In this document: positions 24,661-34,930 of the stretch, in pieces
Layout: every line of letters starts with the position of its first letter
Numbering within the stretch: position 1 is the first letter of the stretch
Notes under the pieces: generated by a model
What the model was told of the DNA's origin: nothing
Databases searched by the model: none
The model's input: only the letters and a program-made list of their open reading frames with translations
Origin: Polynucleobacter necessarius
GTDB lineage: Bacteria; Pseudomonadota; Gammaproteobacteria; Burkholderiales; Burkholderiaceae
Assembly (NCBI RefSeq): GCF_900095175.1
Contig: NZ_LT606946.1
Location: forward strand, 1,829,417 to 1,893,416
Direction: 5' to 3'
DNA: 64,000 bases
Position numbers and translations under genes: made by a program

Positions 24661-25867
24661 GGCAGACAAAAAAATGGCAAAAGAAAAGTTTGAGCGGACA
24701 AAACCGCACGTAAACGTTGGTACAATCGGTCACGTTGACCACGGTAAAACCACATTGACAGCAGCTATCGCAACCGTGCTTTCAAAAGCATTTGGTGGCG
24801 AAGCAAAAGCATACGATCAGATCGATGCTGCTCCAGAAGAAAAAGCACGCGGTATTACTATTAATACAGCACACGTTGAGTATGAGACTGCGAATCGTCA
24901 CTACGCACACGTGGATTGCCCAGGACATGCTGACTACGTTAAGAACATGATTACTGGTGCTGCTCAGATGGACGGCGCTATTTTGGTTTGCTCTGCAGCT
25001 GACGGCCCAATGCCACAAACTCGTGAGCACATCCTCTTGGCGCGCCAAGTTGGTGTTCCATACATCATCGTGTTCTTGAACAAGTGCGACATGGTGGATG
25101 ACGCTGAGTTGTTAGAACTCGTAGAAATGGAAGTTCGTGAGCTTCTATCTAAGTACGACTTCCCAGGCGATGACACACCAATCATTCAAGGTTCTGCTAA
25201 GTTAGCACTTGAAGGCGACGAAGGCCCATTGGGTAAAGAAGCCATCATGAAGTTGGCTGAAGCACTTGACTCATACATCCCAACTCCAGAGCGTGCTGTT
25301 GACGGTGCGTTCTTGATGCCAGTAGAGGACGTGCTCTCTATCTCCGGTCGCGGTACTGTTGTTACAGGCCGTATCGAGCGCGGTATCGTTAAAGTTGGTG
25401 AAGAGATTGAAATTATCGGTATCAAGCCAACACTCAAGACAACTTGTACTGGTGTTGAAATGTTCCGCAAATTGCTCGACCAAGGTCAAGCAGGCGATAA
25501 CGTTGGTATCTTGTTACGCGGTACAAAACGTGAAGAAGTTGAGCGCGGCCAAGTATTGGCTAAGCCAGGTTCAATCACCCCACATACTCACTTTACAGCC
25601 GAGGTTTACATCTTGGGTAAAGATGAAGGTGGTCGTCATACTCCATTCTTTAACAACTATCGTCCACAGTTCTACTTCCGTACAACGGACGTAACTGGTT
25701 CAATCGAGTTGCCAAAAGACAAAGAAATGGTAATGCCTGGTGATAACGTGACTATTACCGTAAAACTCATCGCTCCAATCGCGATGGAAGAAGGTTTACG
25801 TTTTGCGATCCGTGAAGGTGGCCGTACTGTTGGCGCCGGCGTGGTTGCAAAGATTTTGGCTTAATAG
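24661..25867 (+). repeat. EF-Tu gene repeat, copy 2
   Basis: Second copy of the block at 7956-9162, in the same orientation 16.7 kb away. The match begins at the GGCAGAC leader and ends three bases after the stop codon. The two copies flank rpoBC and the L11/L10 operons, so recombination between them could delete or invert that interval, although same-orientation deletion would be lethal. Confidence 0.9.
24674..25864 (+). CDS. tuf: Elongation factor Tu, copy 2
   Basis: The same 396-residue EF-Tu as the first copy, here as last gene of the str operon. All five G-motifs are intact. Having one tuf in the tRNA cluster and one in str is the usual arrangement in beta- and gammaproteobacteria. The leader before the ATG is GGCAGACAAAAAA, lacking a strong Shine-Dalgarno in both copies. 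rpsJ follows after 110 bases. Confidence 0.99.
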   Translation: MAKEKFERTKPHVNVGTIGHVDHGKTTLTAAIATVLSKAFGGEAKAYDQIDAAPEEKARGITINTAHVEYETANRHYAHVDCPGHADYVKNMITGAAQMDGAILVCSAADGPMPQTREHILLARQVGVPYIIVFLNKCDMVDDAELLELVEMEVRELLSKYDFPGDDTPIIQGSAKLALEGDEGPLGKEAIMKLAEALDSYIPTPERAVDGAFLMPVEDVLSISGRGTVVTGRIERGIVKVGEEIEIIGIKPTLKTTCTGVEMFRKLLDQGQAGDNVGILLRGTKREEVERGQVLAKPGSITPHTHFTAEVYILGKDEGGRHTPFFNNYRPQFYFRTTDVTGSIELPKDKEMVMPGDNVTITVKLIAPIAMEEGLRFAIREGGRTVGAGVVAKILA

Positions 25868-25894
25868 CAGTAAATTATTTAGCGGTTTGCTAAC

Positions 25895-25923
25895 CGGTGA
25901 CGTCCGTGCTGCGGATGTCACCG
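25895..25923 (+). promoter_or_regulatory. Stable hairpin between tuf and rpsJ
   Basis: A 12-bp stem CGGTGACGTCCG/CGGATGTCACCG (one G-U pair) with a five-base loop. It is followed by AGCTCTTTAG rather than a T run, so it is not a clear intrinsic terminator. It may separate str from S10 expression or protect the mRNA end. Confidence 0.55.
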
Positions 25924-25974
25924 AGCTCTTTAGAAATATAACGTGGCAGCACCACAACGCTCTTTGGAATTAAT

Positions 25975-26286
25975 ATGCAAAACCAAAAAATTCGTATTCG
26001 TCTTAAAGCATTTGATTACCGTTTGATCGACCAGTCTGCAGCTGAAATCGTTGATACAGCTAAGCGTACTGGTGCAGTTGTTAAGGGTCCAGTACCTTTG
26101 CCAACACGTATCGAGCGCTTTGACATTCTGCGTTCACCACACGTAAACAAGACATCACGTGACCAGTTAGAGATTCGTACCCATTTGCGTTTGATGGATA
26201 TCGTTGATCCTACAGAGAAAACAGTGGATGCCTTGATGAAATTAGACCTTCCAGCAGGTGTGGACGTCGAAATTAAGTTGCAGTAA
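25975..26286 (+). CDS. rpsJ: Ribosomal protein uS10 / NusE
   Basis: A 103-residue 30S protein that also acts as NusE, the NusB partner in antitermination at the boxA sites seen in the rrn operon. Motifs [17 protein letters not shown] and GPVPLPTR are present. First gene of the S10 group but separated from rplC by 197 bases holding a hairpin and a promoter, which is wider than usual. Confidence 0.98.
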   Translation: MQNQKIRIRLKAFDYRLIDQSAAEIVDTAKRTGAVVKGPVPLPTRIERFDILRSPHVNKTSRDQLEIRTHLRLMDIVDPTEKTVDALMKLDLPAGVDVEIKLQ

Positions 26287-26296
26287 TTCAGTATTT

Positions 26297-26322
26297 CCAG
26301 TCTTAGCGCTTGCCAAGACTGG
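26297..26322 (+). promoter_or_regulatory. Hairpin after rpsJ
   Basis: An 8-bp stem CCAGTCTT/AAGACTGG with loop AGCGCTTGCC, followed by CCTTTCGGG. It could be a weak terminator for the tuf-rpsJ transcript. Its right arm overlaps the -35 box of the adjacent promoter. Confidence 0.5.
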
Positions 26323-26338
26323 CCTTTCGGGATACAAT
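26310..26338 (+). promoter_or_regulatory. Promoter before rplC (S10 operon)
   Basis: TTGCCA, a 17-base spacer and TACAAT (5 of 6 at each box) lie 146 bases before rplC. Transcripts would carry a structured leader with a 12-bp hairpin and a second small hairpin (GCCGA/TCGGC) just before the rplC Shine-Dalgarno. Confidence 0.7.
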
Positions 26339-26406
26339 CTAAGGCTTCGCTCAATTATTTGGGCGGATTTAAAGGTTTTATCAGCATTAAAAACGTTGTA
26401 AGTTAT

Positions 26407-26436
26407 TGATTTAGAAGTACTTTTACTTGTAAATCA
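26407..26436 (+). promoter_or_regulatory. Leader hairpin upstream of rplC
   Basis: TGATTTA-g-AAGTA pairs with TACTT-g-TAAATCA around a CTTT loop: 12 base pairs interrupted by one G-G mismatch. It sits in the untranslated leader between the rplC promoter and start, the place where ribosomal-protein autoregulatory structures occur. The ligand is unknown. Confidence 0.5.
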
Positions 26437-26483
26437 CTTAAATTAATTTTGCCGATCAATCGAAGTCGGCGCGGAGCATGAAT

Positions 26484-27140
26484 ATGAGCTTAGGCTTAAT
26501 CGGTCGCAAGATCGGCATGACCCGTCTATTTACGGACGAAGGGGAAGCGATTCCTGTCACCGTAATTGACGTGAGCGACAACAGAATCGCTCAAATCAAG
26601 ACCCAGGCAACTGATGGCTATGATGCTATCCAGTTGGCACATGGTACACGTAGAGCTACTCGCGTTACCAAAGCAATGGCAGGTCGCTTCGCTAAAGCGG
26701 GTGTGATGGCTGGTAACGGTCTCAACGAATTTTATTTAGATGCAGCAAAAATCGCAGAAATGACACCAGGACAAGTAATTCCTGCTGACACTGCATTTGC
26801 TGCTGGCCAAAAAGTGGATGTACAAGGTGTAACGATTGGTAAAGGCTATGCCGGTACTATCAAGCGCCATCACTTCGTTTCAGGTCGCGCGTCACACGGT
26901 AACTCACGTTCACATAACGTGCCAGGTTCTATCGGTATGGCGCAAGATCCAGGTCGTGTTTTCCCAGGTAAGCGCATGACAGGCCACCTTGGTGACGAAA
27001 CACGCACTGTACAAAATTTAGTCATCGCACGCATTGATGCAGAACGCAATCTCATCATGGTTAAAGGCGCTATTCCAGGTGCCCCAGGCGGTAAAGTTAT
27101 TGTTACTCCAGCGGTGAAGACACCGTTGAAGAAGAAATAA
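26484..27140 (+). CDS. rplC: Ribosomal protein uL3
   Basis: A 218-residue 50S assembly protein near the peptidyl-transferase centre. The second of two close ATGs is chosen: CGGAG stands 7 bases before it but only one base before the first. The protein then begins [14 protein letters not shown] like its homologues. The extended loop has [29 protein letters not shown], including the conserved Gln modified in some bacteria. rplD follows 11 bases later. Confidence 0.97.
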   Translation: MSLGLIGRKIGMTRLFTDEGEAIPVTVIDVSDNRIAQIKTQATDGYDAIQLAHGTRRATRVTKAMAGRFAKAGVMAGNGLNEFYLDAAKIAEMTPGQVIPADTAFAAGQKVDVQGVTIGKGYAGTIKRHHFVSGRASHGNSRSHNVPGSIGMAQDPGRVFPGKRMTGHLGDETRTVQNLVIARIDAERNLIMVKGAIPGAPGGKVIVTPAVKTPLKKK

Positions 27141-27151
27141 GGAGAGCGAAT

Positions 27152-27772
27152 ATGGAACTTAAGCTTCTCCAAGATAACGGAACTTTGGGCGCAGGCGTTC
27201 AAGCCTCACCAGAAGTATTCGAGCGCGAATATAACGAAGCATTGGTACACCAAGTTGTAGTGGCTTACCAAGCAAATGCACGTAGCGGTAACCGTGCGCA
27301 AAAAGACCGTGAGCAAGTTAAGCACACAACCAAAAAACCTTGGCGTCAAAAAGGTACTGGTCGTGCTCGTGCTGGTATGAGCTCTTCCCCGCTGTGGCGT
27401 GGAGGTGGTCGTATATTCCCGAATTCACCTGAAGAAAATTTCAGCCAAAAAGTAAACAAGAAAATGTACCGCGCTGGTATGAGATCAATTTTGTCTCAGT
27501 TAGCACGCGAAGGTCGTTTGAATGTTGTTGACCAATTTAATCTTGATGCTCCAAAGACTAAAGTTTTAGCTGACAAAGTTAAAGCAATGGGATTGGATTC
27601 AGTCTTGATCATCGTTGATCAGGTTAGCGAGAATTTGTACTTGGCATCACGCAACTTGCATAAGGTTGCTGTATGTGAGCCACGGCACGCTGATCCATTA
27701 GCTTTAGTTCAATACAAAAAAGTATTGGTAAGCAAAGCAGCGATCGCAAAAATTGAGGAGTTGCTGAAATGA
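27152..27772 (+). CDS. rplD: Ribosomal protein uL4
   Basis: A 206-residue protein lining the peptide exit tunnel; in E. coli it also represses the S10 operon. The tunnel loop with [25 protein letters not shown] is present and matches macrolide-sensitive sequences. Its stop overlaps the rplW ATG (ATGA). Confidence 0.98.
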   Translation: MELKLLQDNGTLGAGVQASPEVFEREYNEALVHQVVVAYQANARSGNRAQKDREQVKHTTKKPWRQKGTGRARAGMSSSPLWRGGGRIFPNSPEENFSQKVNKKMYRAGMRSILSQLAREGRLNVVDQFNLDAPKTKVLADKVKAMGLDSVLIIVDQVSENLYLASRNLHKVAVCEPRHADPLALVQYKKVLVSKAAIAKIEELLK

Positions 27773-28083
27773 GCCAAGTCCGTAAAAACGATCACAGCTT
27801 GATGAAGGTTCTGCTTGGACCGGTTATCTCTGAAAAAGCAACTATGGTTGCAGAGAAAAACGAGCAAGTAGTATTCCAAGTTACACGCGACGCCAATAAG
27901 AGCGATGTGAAACAAGCGGTTGAGTTGCTCTTCAAAGTGCAAGTTGACTCTGTTCAAATCGTGAATCAAAAAGGTAAGCCAAAGCGCTATGGCCGTTTTG
28001 AAGGTCGTCGTGACCACACTAAGAAGGCCTATGTTAGCTTGAAGCCAGGTCAAGAAATTAACTTTGAAGCGGAGGCGAATTAA
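27769..28083 (+). CDS. rplW: Ribosomal protein uL23
   Basis: A 104-residue protein at the tunnel exit, the docking site for trigger factor and SRP. Motifs [12 protein letters not shown] and [13 protein letters not shown] are typical. Translation is coupled to rplD by a 4-base overlap. Confidence 0.97.
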   Translation: MSQVRKNDHSLMKVLLGPVISEKATMVAEKNEQVVFQVTRDANKSDVKQAVELLFKVQVDSVQIVNQKGKPKRYGRFEGRRDHTKKAYVSLKPGQEINFEAEAN

Positions 28084-28085
28084 TC

Positions 28086-28916
28086 ATGCCTTTGATGAAG
28101 ACAAAACCGACCTCACCAGGTCGTCGCTCAATGGTCAAGGTGGTCAATCCTGACCTCCATAAAGGCAAACCTTTTGCACCATTGCTCGAGCCACAGTTTC
28201 AAAAAGCGGGCCGTAACAACGACGGTCACATCACTACCCGTCATAAAGGTGGTGGTCATAAGCATTACTATCGTGTTGTTGATTTCAAACGCAACGACAA
28301 AGATGGTATTCCAGCAAAAGTTGAACGCTTGGAATACGATCCAAACCGCAGTGCAAATATTGCATTGATCGTGTTTGCTGATGGTGAGCGTCGCTATATT
28401 CTTGCTGCAAAAGGCATGACTGTTGGTCAGGCGTTGATGAGTGGCTCTGAAGCCCCAATCAAGTCTGGTAACAACTTGCCAATTCGTAACATTCCAGTTG
28501 GTAGCACGATTCACTGCGTAGAAATGTTGCCAGGTAAAGGTGCTCAAATCGCACGTTCTGCTGGCGGCTCTGCAGTGTTATTGGCTCGTGAAGGTGTATA
28601 CGCTCAGATGCGCTTGCGCTCTGGTGAAGTACGTCGTATTTTGATCGATTGCCGTGCCACTATTGGTGAAGTTGGTAATGAAGAGCATAGCTTGCGCGTT
28701 ATCGGTAAAGCTGGTGCTAATCGCTGGCGTGGTATTCGCCCAACCGTTCGCGGTGTGGCAATGAACCCAGTAGATCACCCACACGGTGGTGGTGAAGGTA
28801 GAACTGGCGAAGGCCGTGTACCTGTCTCCCCATGGGGCACACCAACCAAAGGTTATCGTACACGTCGCAATAAGCGTACAACTTCGATGATCGTTCAACA
28901 TCGTCAAAAACGTTAA
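28086..28916 (+). CDS. rplB: Ribosomal protein uL2
   Basis: A 276-residue 50S protein needed for subunit association and peptidyl-transfer. It keeps the conserved [19 protein letters not shown] loop with the functionally important histidine. Two bases separate it from rplW. Confidence 0.98.
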   Translation: MPLMKTKPTSPGRRSMVKVVNPDLHKGKPFAPLLEPQFQKAGRNNDGHITTRHKGGGHKHYYRVVDFKRNDKDGIPAKVERLEYDPNRSANIALIVFADGERRYILAAKGMTVGQALMSGSEAPIKSGNNLPIRNIPVGSTIHCVEMLPGKGAQIARSAGGSAVLLAREGVYAQMRLRSGEVRRILIDCRATIGEVGNEEHSLRVIGKAGANRWRGIRPTVRGVAMNPVDHPHGGGEGRTGEGRVPVSPWGTPTKGYRTRRNKRTTSMIVQHRQKR

Positions 28917-28935
28917 GCGATAAGGATAAATAGAT

Positions 28936-29214
28936 ATGACACGTTCAGCTAAAAAAGGCCCATTTTGCGACGCCAGCTTAGTAAAAAAAGTTGAAGTTGC
29001 ACAAGCCAACAAAGACAAAAAGCCAATCAAAACTTGGTCACGCCGTTCAACAATCCTCCCAGACCTTATTGGTCTGACGATTGCTATACATAACGGCCGT
29101 CAACACGTTCCGGTATATGTATCAGAAAACATGGTGGGTCATAAGTTAGGCGAATTTGCCTTGACCCGTACTTTCAAAGGGCACGCTGCTGACAAGAAAG
29201 TAACGAAGAAGTAA
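28936..29214 (+). CDS. rpsS: Ribosomal protein uS19
   Basis: A 92-residue 30S head protein in complex with S13. Conserved segments [14 protein letters not shown] and [27 protein letters not shown] residues are present. It is preceded by AAGGAT. Confidence 0.97.
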   Translation: MTRSAKKGPFCDASLVKKVEVAQANKDKKPIKTWSRRSTILPDLIGLTIAIHNGRQHVPVYVSENMVGHKLGEFALTRTFKGHAADKKVTKK

Positions 29215-29224
29215 GGGGATGATG

Positions 29225-29554
29225 ATGGAAGTTAAAGCTATTCACAAGGGCGCCCGCATTTCTGCGCAAAAGACACGTTTGGTCGCTGACCAAATCCGTG
29301 GTTTGCCAATTGCTCGCGCTATGAACATTTTGAATTTCAGCCCCAAGAAAGCTGCCTTCATTGTGAAGAAAGTTGTTGAGTCCGCAATGGCCAACGCTGA
29401 ACACAATAAGGGTGCTGATATTGATAAGCTCAAGGTTTCAACAATTATTGTTGATAAGGGTACTTCCTTGAAGCGCTTCACAGCACGTGCTAAGGGTCGC
29501 GGTAATCAAATCGAAAAACAAACATGTCACATCACCGTGACTTTGAGTAACTAA
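29225..29554 (+). CDS. rplV: Ribosomal protein uL22
   Basis: A 109-residue exit-tunnel protein. Three consecutive ATGs follow AAGGGG; the third is chosen because it sits 6 bases from the Shine-Dalgarno and gives [20 protein letters not shown], matching family length. The beta-hairpin that reaches the tunnel constriction is complete. Starts one or two codons earlier are possible. Confidence 0.95.
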   Translation: MEVKAIHKGARISAQKTRLVADQIRGLPIARAMNILNFSPKKAAFIVKKVVESAMANAEHNKGADIDKLKVSTIIVDKGTSLKRFTARAKGRGNQIEKQTCHITVTLSN

Positions 29555-29562
29555 GGGAAGAT

Positions 29563-30384
29563 ATGGGACAAAAGATAAACCCAACCGGATTCCGACTCTC
29601 GGTAATGAAGAACTGGACATCAAAGTGGTATGCAAACAATACTGATTTTGCGAAGATGCTCAAAGAGGACGTAGATGTCCGCATCTATCTCAAGAAGAAG
29701 TTGAAGAATGCATCAGTAAGTAAAGTTATTATCGAGCGTCCTGCAAAGAACGCACGCATCACAATTTACAGCTCACGCCCAGGTGTTGTGATCGGTAAAA
29801 AAGGTGAAGATATTGAAGTTCTCCGTCGTGAACTCCAGAAGCGTATGGGCGTTCCAGTCCATGTGAACATCGAAGAAATTCGTAAGCCTGAAGTTGATGC
29901 TCAATTGATCGCTGACTCTATTACTCAACAGCTAGAGAAGCGCATCATGTTCCGTCGTGCAATGAAGCGTGCAATGCAAAATGCAATGCGCCTTGGTGCA
30001 CAAGGAATCAAGATCATGTCTTCTGGTCGTTTGAATGGTGCTGAGATTGCACGTCGCGAATGGTACCGTGAAGGTCGTGTTCCACTTCATACATTGAAGG
30101 CTGATATTGACTACGCAACTTCAGAAGCGGAAACAACATACGGCATCATCGGTGTAAAAGTTTGGGTATATAAAGGCGATACATTAGGCCGCGGTGCTGA
30201 TGCTGTAGCAGTAACAGCAGAGCCAGCAGCTGAAGAGAAAAAGCCACGTCGCGCACCAGCTAAAACAACCGCACGCAAACCAGCAGCTGACAGCAAGCCT
30301 TTAGTTGCTGCTAAGCCAGCAGTAAAGCGTGCACCGAAAGCCGCTGAAGCCGCAAGTGCTGAAGCGCAGAAGTCAGGAGAGTAA
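29563..30384 (+). CDS. rpsC: Ribosomal protein uS3, with C-terminal tail
   Basis: A 273-residue mRNA-entry-site protein with the KH domain motif [19 protein letters not shown]. It is about 40 residues longer than E. coli S3. The excess is a Lys/Ala/Pro-rich low-complexity tail from about residue 222, common in Burkholderiales S3 and probably disordered. It begins 8 bases after rplV. Confidence 0.97.
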   Translation: MGQKINPTGFRLSVMKNWTSKWYANNTDFAKMLKEDVDVRIYLKKKLKNASVSKVIIERPAKNARITIYSSRPGVVIGKKGEDIEVLRRELQKRMGVPVHVNIEEIRKPEVDAQLIADSITQQLEKRIMFRRAMKRAMQNAMRLGAQGIKIMSSGRLNGAEIARREWYREGRVPLHTLKADIDYATSEAETTYGIIGVKVWVYKGDTLGRGADAVAVTAEPAAEEKKPRRAPAKTTARKPAADSKPLVAAKPAVKRAPKAAEAASAEAQKSGE

Positions 30385-30386
30385 GC

Positions 30387-30800
30387 ATGCTACAACCAAA
30401 GCGTCGTAAGTATCGCAAGGAACAAAAGGGACGTAACACTGGCGTGGCAACACGCGGTAGTTCAGTAGCCTTTGGTGACTTTGGATTGAAAGCTATTGGC
30501 CGTAGTCGTTTGACTGCACGTCAGATTGAATCTGCACGTCGCGCAATGACACGTCACATTAAGCGTGGTGGCCGTATCTGGATTCGTATTTTCCCAGACA
30601 AGCCAATTTCACAAAAGCCAGCTGAAGTACGTATGGGTAACGGCAAAGGTAATCCAGAGTACTACGTAGCAGAAATTCAACCAGGCAAGATTTTGTACGA
30701 GATGGATGGCGTAGATGAAGGTTTGGCGCGCGAGGCTTTCAAGCTTGCTGCTGCTAAATTGCCATTGCAAACCACTTTCGTGATTCGCCACTTAGGTTGA
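30387..30800 (+). CDS. rplP: Ribosomal protein uL16
   Basis: A 137-residue protein organising the A-site side of the peptidyl-transferase centre. Motifs [28 protein letters not shown] and [13 protein letters not shown] are intact. It starts 2 bases after rpsC. Confidence 0.98.
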   Translation: MLQPKRRKYRKEQKGRNTGVATRGSSVAFGDFGLKAIGRSRLTARQIESARRAMTRHIKRGGRIWIRIFPDKPISQKPAEVRMGNGKGNPEYYVAEIQPGKILYEMDGVDEGLAREAFKLAAAKLPLQTTFVIRHLG

Positions 30801-30814
30801 TCGGGATAGAGATT

Positions 30815-31009
30815 ATGAAAAAGACAGAATTAGCATCTAAAGATCTGGTTGCCTTGAACGCAGAATTAACAGAGCTCTTGAAGACTAGCTTCAAGCTCCG
30901 TCTGCAAAAGGGTACTCAGCAACTCACCAACACCAGCCAATTGGGTAAAACTAAACGTGAAATTGCTCGCGTGAAGACTTTTATTACTCAAAAAACTGCA
31001 CAGAAATAA
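30815..31009 (+). CDS. rpmC: Ribosomal protein uL29
   Basis: A 64-residue two-helix 50S protein near the exit tunnel. The start is the ATG giving [15 protein letters not shown]; an earlier in-frame ATG overlapping rplP would add six unconserved residues. AGAG precedes the chosen start. Confidence 0.93.
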   Translation: MKKTELASKDLVALNAELTELLKTSFKLRLQKGTQQLTNTSQLGKTKREIARVKTFITQKTAQK

Positions 31010-31021
31010 GGAAAAAGGGAT

Positions 31022-31291
31022 ATGACAGAATTATCTAAACCCTTGCGCCGCACCCTTGTGGGTCGTGTCGTTAGCGATAAAATGCAAAAAACTGTGACTG
31101 TGCTAGTTGAGCGCCAAGTAAAACATGCGCTTTATGGCAAATATGTTGGACAGTCCAAAAAATACCACGCTCATGACGAAGCTGGCCAATACAAGATGGG
31201 TGATACCGTTGAAATTGCAGAATCTAAGCCAATTTCACGTACTAAATCTTGGGTTGTGACCCGTTTAGTTCAAGAATCCAAGGGTATTTAA
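31022..31291 (+). CDS. rpsQ: Ribosomal protein uS17
   Basis: An 89-residue OB-fold 30S assembly protein, [20 protein letters not shown] being the signature. Last gene of the S10 group here: a terminator-like hairpin follows 10 bases after its stop. Confidence 0.97.
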   Translation: MTELSKPLRRTLVGRVVSDKMQKTVTVLVERQVKHALYGKYVGQSKKYHAHDEAGQYKMGDTVEIAESKPISRTKSWVVTRLVQESKGI

Positions 31292-31300
31292 AGAAATATT

Positions 31301-31337
31301 AGGGATTTTGGCGAACTTTCTTGCCAAATCCCTGTTT
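31301..31337 (+). terminator. Terminator-like hairpin after rpsQ
   Basis: AGGGATTTTGGC pairs with GCCAAATCCCT across a nine-base loop with one bulge, followed by GTTTT. It probably ends or reduces S10-operon transcription. Its right arm contains the -35 box of the next promoter. Confidence 0.65.
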
Positions 31338-31350
31338 TGCGTAGTATGAT
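31321..31350 (+). promoter_or_regulatory. spc operon promoter
   Basis: TTGCCA and TATGAT separated by 18 bases, about 130 bases before rplN, in the only sizeable gap of the region. E. coli also has a separate spc promoter at this boundary. Confidence 0.65.
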
Positions 31351-31355
31351 GGAAG

Positions 31356-31392
31356 GCTTCTCTGGTTTTATTGGGAGAAGCGGTGTTTTTTT
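31356..31392 (+). terminator. Attenuator-like hairpin in the spc leader
   Basis: A 7-bp stem GCTTCTC/GAGAAGC with a 12-base loop, then GGTG and seven T residues, lies just downstream of the spc promoter and 85 bases before rplN. The gap between stem and T run weakens it as a terminator. Confidence 0.45.
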
Positions 31393-31477
31393 ATTAATTC
31401 CGGGTTTTAACTTTCGTTAAAGCCCATAGACGGAACCAAGACTGTTTGCCTTTGGCTAACAAGTTGGGGATTAAAAA

Positions 31478-31846
31478 ATGATTCAGACCGAAAGTAGATT
31501 ACAGGTCGCCGATAACACAGGCGCCAGTGAAGTTTTGTGCATCAAGGTATTGGGCGGCTCTAAGCGTCGTTACGCCAGTATCGGTGATGTCATCAAAGTG
31601 ACTGTAAAGTCCGCAGCTCCACGTGGCCGTGTAAAAAAAGGTGATATTTATAACGCCGTAGTAGTGAGAACTGCTAAGGGTGTGCGCCGTCCAGACGGCT
31701 CATTGATTAAGTTCGATGGAAACGCTGCAGTATTGCTCAACGCTAAGTTAGAGCCAATCGGCACACGTATCTTTGGACCAGTTACGCGCGAATTGCGTAC
31801 TGAGAAGTTCATGAAGATCGTTTCTCTCGCCCCCGAAGTTATTTAA
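31478..31846 (+). CDS. rplN: Ribosomal protein uL14
   Basis: A 122-residue intersubunit-bridge protein and the silencing-factor RsfS site. Starts [16 protein letters not shown], with [16 protein letters not shown] in the centre. First gene of the spc operon, preceded by GGGGA. Confidence 0.98.
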   Translation: MIQTESRLQVADNTGASEVLCIKVLGGSKRRYASIGDVIKVTVKSAAPRGRVKKGDIYNAVVVRTAKGVRRPDGSLIKFDGNAAVLLNAKLEPIGTRIFGPVTRELRTEKFMKIVSLAPEVI

Positions 31847-31855
31847 GAGGCTGAT

Positions 31856-32164
31856 ATGAAAAAGATTCGTAAAGGTGATTCAGTAGTTCTCTTGACTGGC
31901 CGCGATAAAGGCAAGCAAGGAACTGTTACAGCCGTTCTCGAGAACAAATTAGTGATCGAAGGCGTAAACATTTATAAAAAGAGCGTTAAGCCAAATCCAG
32001 CAGCCGGTGTTACTGGCGGCATGATTGACAAGACGATGCCTGTTCACATTTCTAATGTGGCTGTGGTTGACGGTAACGGCAAACCATCACGTGTTGGTAT
32101 CAAACTCGTGGACGGTAAAAAGCAACGTTTCCTCAAAACCACTGGCGCAACTTTAAGCGCATAA
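31856..32164 (+). CDS. rplX: Ribosomal protein uL24
   Basis: A 102-residue assembly initiator with a KOW motif in [17 protein letters not shown]. It follows rplN by 9 bases. Confidence 0.97.
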   Translation: MKKIRKGDSVVLLTGRDKGKQGTVTAVLENKLVIEGVNIYKKSVKPNPAAGVTGGMIDKTMPVHISNVAVVDGNGKPSRVGIKLVDGKKQRFLKTTGATLSA

Positions 32165-32180
32165 GGGGCACGGAGAAATT

Positions 32181-32723
32181 ATGAGCACACGTTTTCAAGA
32201 ACACTATCAAGCTAAAGTAGTTGCTGATTTGATCGCCAAATTTGGTTACAAGTCAGTAATGGAAGTTCCACGTATCACCAAGGTAACCCTGAACATGGGC
32301 TTGGGCGATGCAGTAAACGACAAGAAAATTATCGAAAATGCAGTTGGTGATTTGACTAAAGTAGCAGGTCAAAAGCCAGTTGTGACAAAAGCAAAAAAAG
32401 CGATTGCTGGTTTCAAAATTCGTCAAGGTTACCCAATCGGTGCCATGGTCACATTGCGTGGTGCACGCATGTATGAATTTTTAGACCGTTTCGTGACTGT
32501 TGCTTTGCCACGCGTACGTGACTTCCGCGGAATTTCCGGTAAGGCATTTGACGGCCATGGTAACTACAACATCGGTGTTAAAGAGCAAATCATTTTCCCT
32601 GAAATCGAATACGACAAAATTGATGCCCTCCGTGGTCTCAATATCAGTATTACGACGACCGCTAAGACTGACGAAGAAGCTAAAGCTTTGTTAGCAGCGT
32701 TCAAATTCCCTTTCCGCAATTAA
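32181..32723 (+). CDS. rplE: Ribosomal protein uL5
   Basis: A 180-residue 5S-rRNA-binding protein; [32 protein letters not shown] and the C-terminal [16 protein letters not shown] are conserved. In E. coli S8 represses the operon at this gene's start; an equivalent was not looked for in detail. Confidence 0.98.
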   Translation: MSTRFQEHYQAKVVADLIAKFGYKSVMEVPRITKVTLNMGLGDAVNDKKIIENAVGDLTKVAGQKPVVTKAKKAIAGFKIRQGYPIGAMVTLRGARMYEFLDRFVTVALPRVRDFRGISGKAFDGHGNYNIGVKEQIIFPEIEYDKIDALRGLNISITTTAKTDEEAKALLAAFKFPFRN

Positions 32724-32732
32724 GAGGCTAAC

Positions 32733-33038
32733 GTGGCAAAACTATCCCTAATTGAGCGCGAGAATAAGCGCACAAAAACTGTAGAGAAGTACGCTGTGAA
32801 GCGTGCTGAACTCAAGGCAATCATTGCTGATCAATCACGCAGCGATGAAGAGCGCTATGAAGCTCGCTTGAAGCTACAGGCACTTCCACGTAACGCAAGC
32901 CCGATTCGTCAAAGAAATCGTTGTTCATTAACCGGTCGTCCGCGCGGTGTATTCAGCAAGTTTGGTTTAGCGCGTAGCAAAATTCGTGAAATTGCCTTCC
33001 GTGGCGAAATCCCCGGTTTAACCAAGGCCAGCTGGTAA
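32733..33038 (+). CDS. rpsN: Ribosomal protein uS14 (zinc-independent form)
   Basis: A 101-residue 30S head protein starting with GTG after AGAGG. The long form without paired CxxC motifs (only one Cys, in [13 protein letters not shown]), so it does not need zinc, unlike the L36 encoded nearby. Confidence 0.97.
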   Translation: MAKLSLIERENKRTKTVEKYAVKRAELKAIIADQSRSDEERYEARLKLQALPRNASPIRQRNRCSLTGRPRGVFSKFGLARSKIREIAFRGEIPGLTKASW

Positions 33039-33062
33039 GCGGCGAAAGAATTAGGAGAACTC

Positions 33063-33458
33063 ATGAGTATCAGCGATCCAATCGCCGACATGTTGACAAG
33101 GATCCGCAATGCGCAAGCAGTGCAGAAACCCGTAGTCTTGATGTCGTCGTCAAAAGTTAAAGTAGCTATTGCAAAAGTCTTGCAGGATGAAGGTTATATC
33201 GATAGTTTTGAAATCAAAGGTGAAGTAGCTAAGCCAGTGCTACACATTGAACTCAAATACTACGCAGGCCGTCCTGTTATTGAACGTATTGACCGTGTTT
33301 CTACACCAAGTCTACGTATCTACAAAGGCCGTCACGACATTCCTGAAGTAATGAATGGCTTGGGCATTGCAATTATTTCAACCCCACAAGGCGTAATGAC
33401 AGACCGCAAAGCTCGTGCAAACGGCGTTGGTGGTGAAGTTATTTGCTACGTCGCGTAA
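33063..33458 (+). CDS. rpsH: Ribosomal protein uS8
   Basis: A 131-residue central-domain 30S protein; [18 protein letters not shown] and the C-terminal [20 protein letters not shown] are typical. GGAG precedes the start. Confidence 0.98.
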   Translation: MSISDPIADMLTRIRNAQAVQKPVVLMSSSKVKVAIAKVLQDEGYIDSFEIKGEVAKPVLHIELKYYAGRPVIERIDRVSTPSLRIYKGRHDIPEVMNGLGIAIISTPQGVMTDRKARANGVGGEVICYVA

Positions 33459-33468
33459 GGAGAGAAAT

Positions 33469-34002
33469 ATGTCCCGCGTTGGTAAATCACCCATTCCAGT
33501 CCCTAAGGGCGCTGAAATCAGCATCAACGGTGCAAACATTACTGTTAAAGGTCCATTAGGCACTTTGACACACAACTTGCATCCTTCTGTTGGTTTGAAA
33601 CAAGAAGACGGCGTATTGACAGTTGTTTTAAATAACGACACACCAGAAGCTGGTGCACAGTCAGGTACAGCCCGTGCTTTAGTTAACAACATGGTTGTTG
33701 GCGTAACTACTGGCTTTGAGCGCAAGCTCAGCTTGGTAGGCGTTGGTTACCGTGCTGCTGCTCAAGGCGAAACATTGAAGTTACAGTTAGGTTTCTCACA
33801 CGACATTATTTACAACCTGCCAAAGGGTGTAAAAGCTGAGACTCCAACACAAACTGAAATCATTATCAAAGGTTCCAACAAGCAGCAAGTTGGCCAGGTT
33901 GCAGCTGAAGTTCGCGCATACCGTTCACCAGAGCCATACAAAGGCAAAGGTGTTCGCTACGTGGATGAGGTTGTACATCTGAAAGAAACTAAGAAGAAGT
34001 AA
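33469..34002 (+). CDS. rplF: Ribosomal protein uL6
   Basis: A 177-residue protein near the sarcin-ricin loop. The ATG giving [14 protein letters not shown] is chosen, 10 bases after rpsH and with AAGGAGAG before it; an upstream extension overlapping rpsH is non-homologous. The C-terminal [12 protein letters not shown] motif is intact. Confidence 0.97.
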   Translation: MSRVGKSPIPVPKGAEISINGANITVKGPLGTLTHNLHPSVGLKQEDGVLTVVLNNDTPEAGAQSGTARALVNNMVVGVTTGFERKLSLVGVGYRAAAQGETLKLQLGFSHDIIYNLPKGVKAETPTQTEIIIKGSNKQQVGQVAAEVRAYRSPEPYKGKGVRYVDEVVHLKETKKK

Positions 34003-34015
34003 GCGAGATTAGAAA

Positions 34016-34369
34016 ATGAATAAAGACGAATCCAGACAAAGACGTGCTAGGCAGACTCGTATTCGCATTGCCGAAGCATTGGCAAATCGCTTAACAGTTA
34101 TCCGTAGCAATTCACACATCTCTGCACAGGTATATAGTCCATGTGGAACCAAGGTTGTGGCAGCTGCCTCATCAATGGAAAAAGAATTGCGCCAAGCGAT
34201 CAAAAACGGCGGCAACGCTGAAGCGGCTAAACAAATCGGCAAACTAGTTGCTGAGCGTGCTGTTAAAGCAGGCGTTGTTGATGTTGCTTTTGATCGTTCC
34301 GGTCATCGTTACCACGGCCGTATTAAGGCCTTAGCTGAAGCTGCGCGTGAAGCCGGCCTGAAGTTCTAA
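34016..34369 (+). CDS. rplR: Ribosomal protein uL18
   Basis: A 117-residue 5S-rRNA-binding protein; [12 protein letters not shown] and the C-terminal [20 protein letters not shown] are conserved. It lies 13 bases after rplF. Confidence 0.98.
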   Translation: MNKDESRQRRARQTRIRIAEALANRLTVIRSNSHISAQVYSPCGTKVVAAASSMEKELRQAIKNGGNAEAAKQIGKLVAERAVKAGVVDVAFDRSGHRYHGRIKALAEAAREAGLKF

Positions 34370-34387
34370 TAGGGTTTAGGAAAAAAC

Positions 34388-34906
34388 ATGGCAAAAATGC
34401 AAACCAAAATGCAAAACGAAGAGCGTGATGATGGTCTTCGCGAGAAAATGATCGCTGTTAATCGTGTAACTAAAGTGGTTAAGGGTGGTCGTATTCTCGG
34501 CTTCGCTGCACTCACTGTAGTTGGCGATGGCGATGGTCGTATCGGCATGGGTAAAGGTAAATCAAAAGAAGTTCCAGTTGCTGTTCAAAAGGCAATGGAC
34601 GAAGCACGTCGCAAGATGATCAAAGTTTCCTTACGTAAAGGTACTTTGCAACATACTGTGATTGGTAAGCATGGCGCATCACGCGTGATGATTTCTCCAG
34701 CTAAAGACGGTACTGGCGTTATTGCTGGTGGCCCAATGCGCGCAATTTTCGATGTAATGGGTGTAACTAACGTTGTTGCTAAGTCACTTGGCTCAACAAA
34801 CCCTTACAACATGGTTCGTGCAACGATTGATGGTTTAAGCAAGGTGAGCACTCCTTCTGAAATTGCTGCTAAGCGCGGTAAGTCAGTTGAAGAGATTCTC
34901 GGCTAA
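34388..34906 (+). CDS. rpsE: Ribosomal protein uS5
   Basis: A 172-residue protein at the mRNA entry channel with the double-stranded-RNA-binding fold. The loop [29 protein letters not shown] is wild type at the spectinomycin-resistance positions. Confidence 0.98.
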   Translation: MAKMQTKMQNEERDDGLREKMIAVNRVTKVVKGGRILGFAALTVVGDGDGRIGMGKGKSKEVPVAVQKAMDEARRKMIKVSLRKGTLQHTVIGKHGASRVMISPAKDGTGVIAGGPMRAIFDVMGVTNVVAKSLGSTNPYNMVRATIDGLSKVSTPSEIAAKRGKSVEEILG

Positions 34907-34930
34907 GACCAAAAGATTAGGAATCTATAA

